From Pseudomonadota bacterium (GTDB lineage Bacteria > Pseudomonadota > Gammaproteobacteria > Burkholderiales > Sulfuriferulaceae), in the NCBI GenBank assembly GCA_021790625.1, contig JAJYGL010000102.1:1-7374 (forward strand): a DNA stretch of 7,374 bases, read 5' to 3'. Position 1 is the stretch's first letter; every line of letters starts with the position of its first letter. Below the pieces are notes generated by a model. It worked only from the letters and a program-made list of their open reading frames with translations. It had not been told where the DNA came from and ran no database searches. Positions 6,459 to 7,374 of this stretch are shown here, in pieces. The position numbers and the translations under genes were made by a program.

Positions 6459-6497
6459 TCACAATTGGGACCCTCGACAAGTTATAATCCAATTTGA
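6459..6497 (+). promoter_or_regulatory. Possible promoter/operator upstream of the Fic antitoxin gene
   Basis: A perfect -10-like TATAAT lies at 6483-6488, 72 bases before the antitoxin ATG. No good -35 hexamer stands 16-18 bases upstream of it; the best there is CACAAT. The box is straddled by an inverted repeat, TCAcAATTGG (6459-6468) and CCAATTTGA (6489-6497), nine paired bases with one bulged base and 20 bases between the arms. That layout could be an operator for autoregulation, as is usual in toxin-antitoxin operons. It is also close to what chance gives in AT-rich DNA. Confidence 0.28.
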
Positions 6498-6560
6498 CAA
6501 CACGCACCACGCCTCTCCACTCTGTGCACCAGGTGGGTTACTTTTTCGGAATGGATCAAG

Positions 6561-6719
6561 ATGAAAATTACCGCCAGCTTGGACAAAAGAATCAGACGCG
6601 CTGTCCAAACCTCGATGCTAATCGAGGGTTATAAATCTGCCCAGTCGCCAGCAATCAAAGAGCAGGTCAAAGCCCTCATGGAACATCACCGTGTCCAAGT
6701 ATCAGTTCACCGCAAGTAA
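6561..6719 (+). CDS. Small antitoxin of a Fic toxin-antitoxin pair (VbhA-like, SxxxEG motif)
   Basis: This 52-residue protein (MKITASLDKRIRRAVQTSML...) carries SMLIEG at residues 18-23, matching the (S/T)xxxE(G/N) inhibitory motif of Fic antitoxins. In class I systems such as VbhA/VbhT the antitoxin is a separate small protein whose glutamate (here E22) pairs with the second arginine of the Fic motif and blocks productive ATP binding. The rest is charged and helical (AIKEQVKALMEHH). GGA at 6553-6555 sits five bases before ATG 6561. Its end overlaps the proposed GTG start of fic by 29 bases, so the two are translationally coupled. The order antitoxin-toxin and the overlap support the assignment. 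The gene itself looks intact although its partner does not. Confidence 0.8.
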   Translation: MKITASLDKRIRRAVQTSMLIEGYKSAQSPAIKEQVKALMEHHRVQVSVHRK

Positions 6720-7325
6720 TATTTACATCCCCGGCACAGATCTTCCTGAAAATCTTCTGGGAATAAACGAGCCGGAGTTGCTGCACGAAATTGAAGAAGC
6801 CCTGTTGCAACAGGCATACCATATATTCATCGCCGAATGTGAACCCAACACCAGCTTTGACGAGGCCTATTTCAAATCACTACACCGACGAACTTATGAA
6901 TCGCTCTATAACTGGGCAGGCGCGTACCGAACCGTCGACATGAGCAAAGGCGATTCGCTGTTTTGCCGAGCGGTCTATCTTGAACAGGAATCCCGGCGCA
7001 TTTTCCGTCTTCTGGAAGACGAATATTTCTTGCGCCAGGTCCAAGACTGCTCTGCGGAAAAATTTGCCGGACGGCTGGCATACTACCAATCTGAATTGAT
7101 CGCCTTGCACCCCTTTTACGAGCCCAACGGGCGCATTATTCGCTTATTTTTGACCTGATCGCCGTTGTCAATGGTTACGCCCCAATTGACTATGGTGAGG
7201 CTTTGATGGGCCAATCGGAAAATACCTACATACAAGCCTCCATCGCATGCGTGCAACGAGCCGACCATCAAAAGCTCTACCAAATCATCTTGCAAGGACT
7301 AAACAAACTGGATACCTCACAATGA
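6691..7325 (+). pseudogene. fic: Fic-family protein (AMP-transferase-type toxin), frameshifted
   Basis: Read from GTG 6691 this gives a Fic-domain protein: the conserved N-terminal part (YESLYNWAGAYRTVDMSKGD at about 69-88) and the Fic motif HPFYEPNGR at residues 140-148. Fic proteins transfer AMP or similar groups from nucleotides to target hydroxyls. The frame ends at TGA 7156-7158, seven codons after the motif. In the -1 frame the expected continuation starts immediately at 7152 (DLIAVVNGYAPIDYGEALMG...) and runs 57 codons to TGA 7323-7325. One extra T in the T5 run at 7147-7151 would restore RLFFDLIAVVNGY, giving about 211 residues, a normal length for small Fic proteins. The motif also has Pro where Gly, Ala or Leu is usual (E-P-N-G-R). 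This is either a true pseudogene or a homopolymer sequencing error. Confidence 0.82.
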
Positions 7326-7374
7326 GCTTCCCAACCCACCTCGAACATAACTCATGGGACGGGGCCTGGCGGGC
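7322..7374 (+). CDS. Start of an unidentified gene overlapping the end of fic (partial)
   Basis: ATG at 7322 overlaps the restored fic stop as ATGA, a classic coupling arrangement. The frame stays open for 17 codons to the window edge (MSFPTHLEHNSWDGAWR). I do not recognise the family from so few residues. No clear Shine-Dalgarno sequence precedes it, so translation would depend on ribosomes finishing fic. With the frameshift in fic, that coupling would now be broken. Confidence 0.4.
   Translation, partial: MSFPTHLEHNSWDGAWR

Noticed and set aside
6494..6522. Promoter built on the perfect TTGACA at 6494-6499
   Set aside because: No acceptable -10 hexamer lies 16-18 bases downstream; the sequence there is CCACTC.
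6265..6564. + strand frame of 99 codons
   Set aside because: It is an alternative frame over the RES remnant. The neighbouring frame shows the recognisable RES pattern, and this one has no Shine-Dalgarno sequence or family resemblance.
7144..7158. Programmed -1 frameshift in fic
   Set aside because: The site reads A TTT TTG in the zero frame and does not fit the X XXY YYZ slippery heptamer. A T5 run is also too short for efficient transcriptional slippage. A deletion or sequencing error is simpler.

Overview
The window looks like a piece of a betaproteobacterial chromosome, perhaps from the Nitrosomonadales or an iron-associated relative. I infer this from the run miaB, phoH/ybeZ, ybeY, corC/ybeX followed directly by ubiK and comM/yifB, and from the character of the proteins; no rRNA or other taxonomic marker is present. 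Every gene I accept is on the + strand.

Positions 1-4441 are a tightly packed conserved block. It holds the C-terminal part of the tRNA methylthiotransferase MiaB, a PhoH-family ATPase, the rRNA-maturation endonuclease YbeY, a CorC-type CBS-domain protein, the ubiquinone accessory factor UbiK and the Mg-chelatase-like AAA+ ATPase ComM/YifB. Stops and starts overlap or lie a few bases apart, so this reads as one operon or two adjoining ones. From 4468 to 5499 a separate gene with its own Shine-Dalgarno sequence encodes a VIT1/CCC1-type iron/manganese transporter with an N-terminal ferritin-like segment.

From 5500 the character changes to accessory DNA. Two direct copies of a 129/130-bp element, each bounded by perfect 20-bp terminal inverted repeats (TIRs), lie at 5510-5638 and 6097-6226. 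A third, solo right end abuts the first copy. Between the copies is a small gene for a zinc-ribbon/HEAT-repeat protein whose last eight residues and stop codon come from the second element. Directly after the second element is the 5'-truncated remnant of a RES-domain (NAD+-degrading toxin) gene.

The window ends with a Fic toxin-antitoxin pair. A 52-codon antitoxin gene carrying the inhibitory SxxxEG motif looks intact. The fic gene is broken by a one-base loss in a T run just after the Fic motif, and that motif itself carries an unusual proline. A further coding region begins at 7322, overlapping the end of fic, and runs off the window.

The most interesting material is the structured repeat element. 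Two of the differences between its copies keep internal hairpins paired as G-U wobbles on the + strand. The decayed toxin genes clustered around it are the second point of interest.
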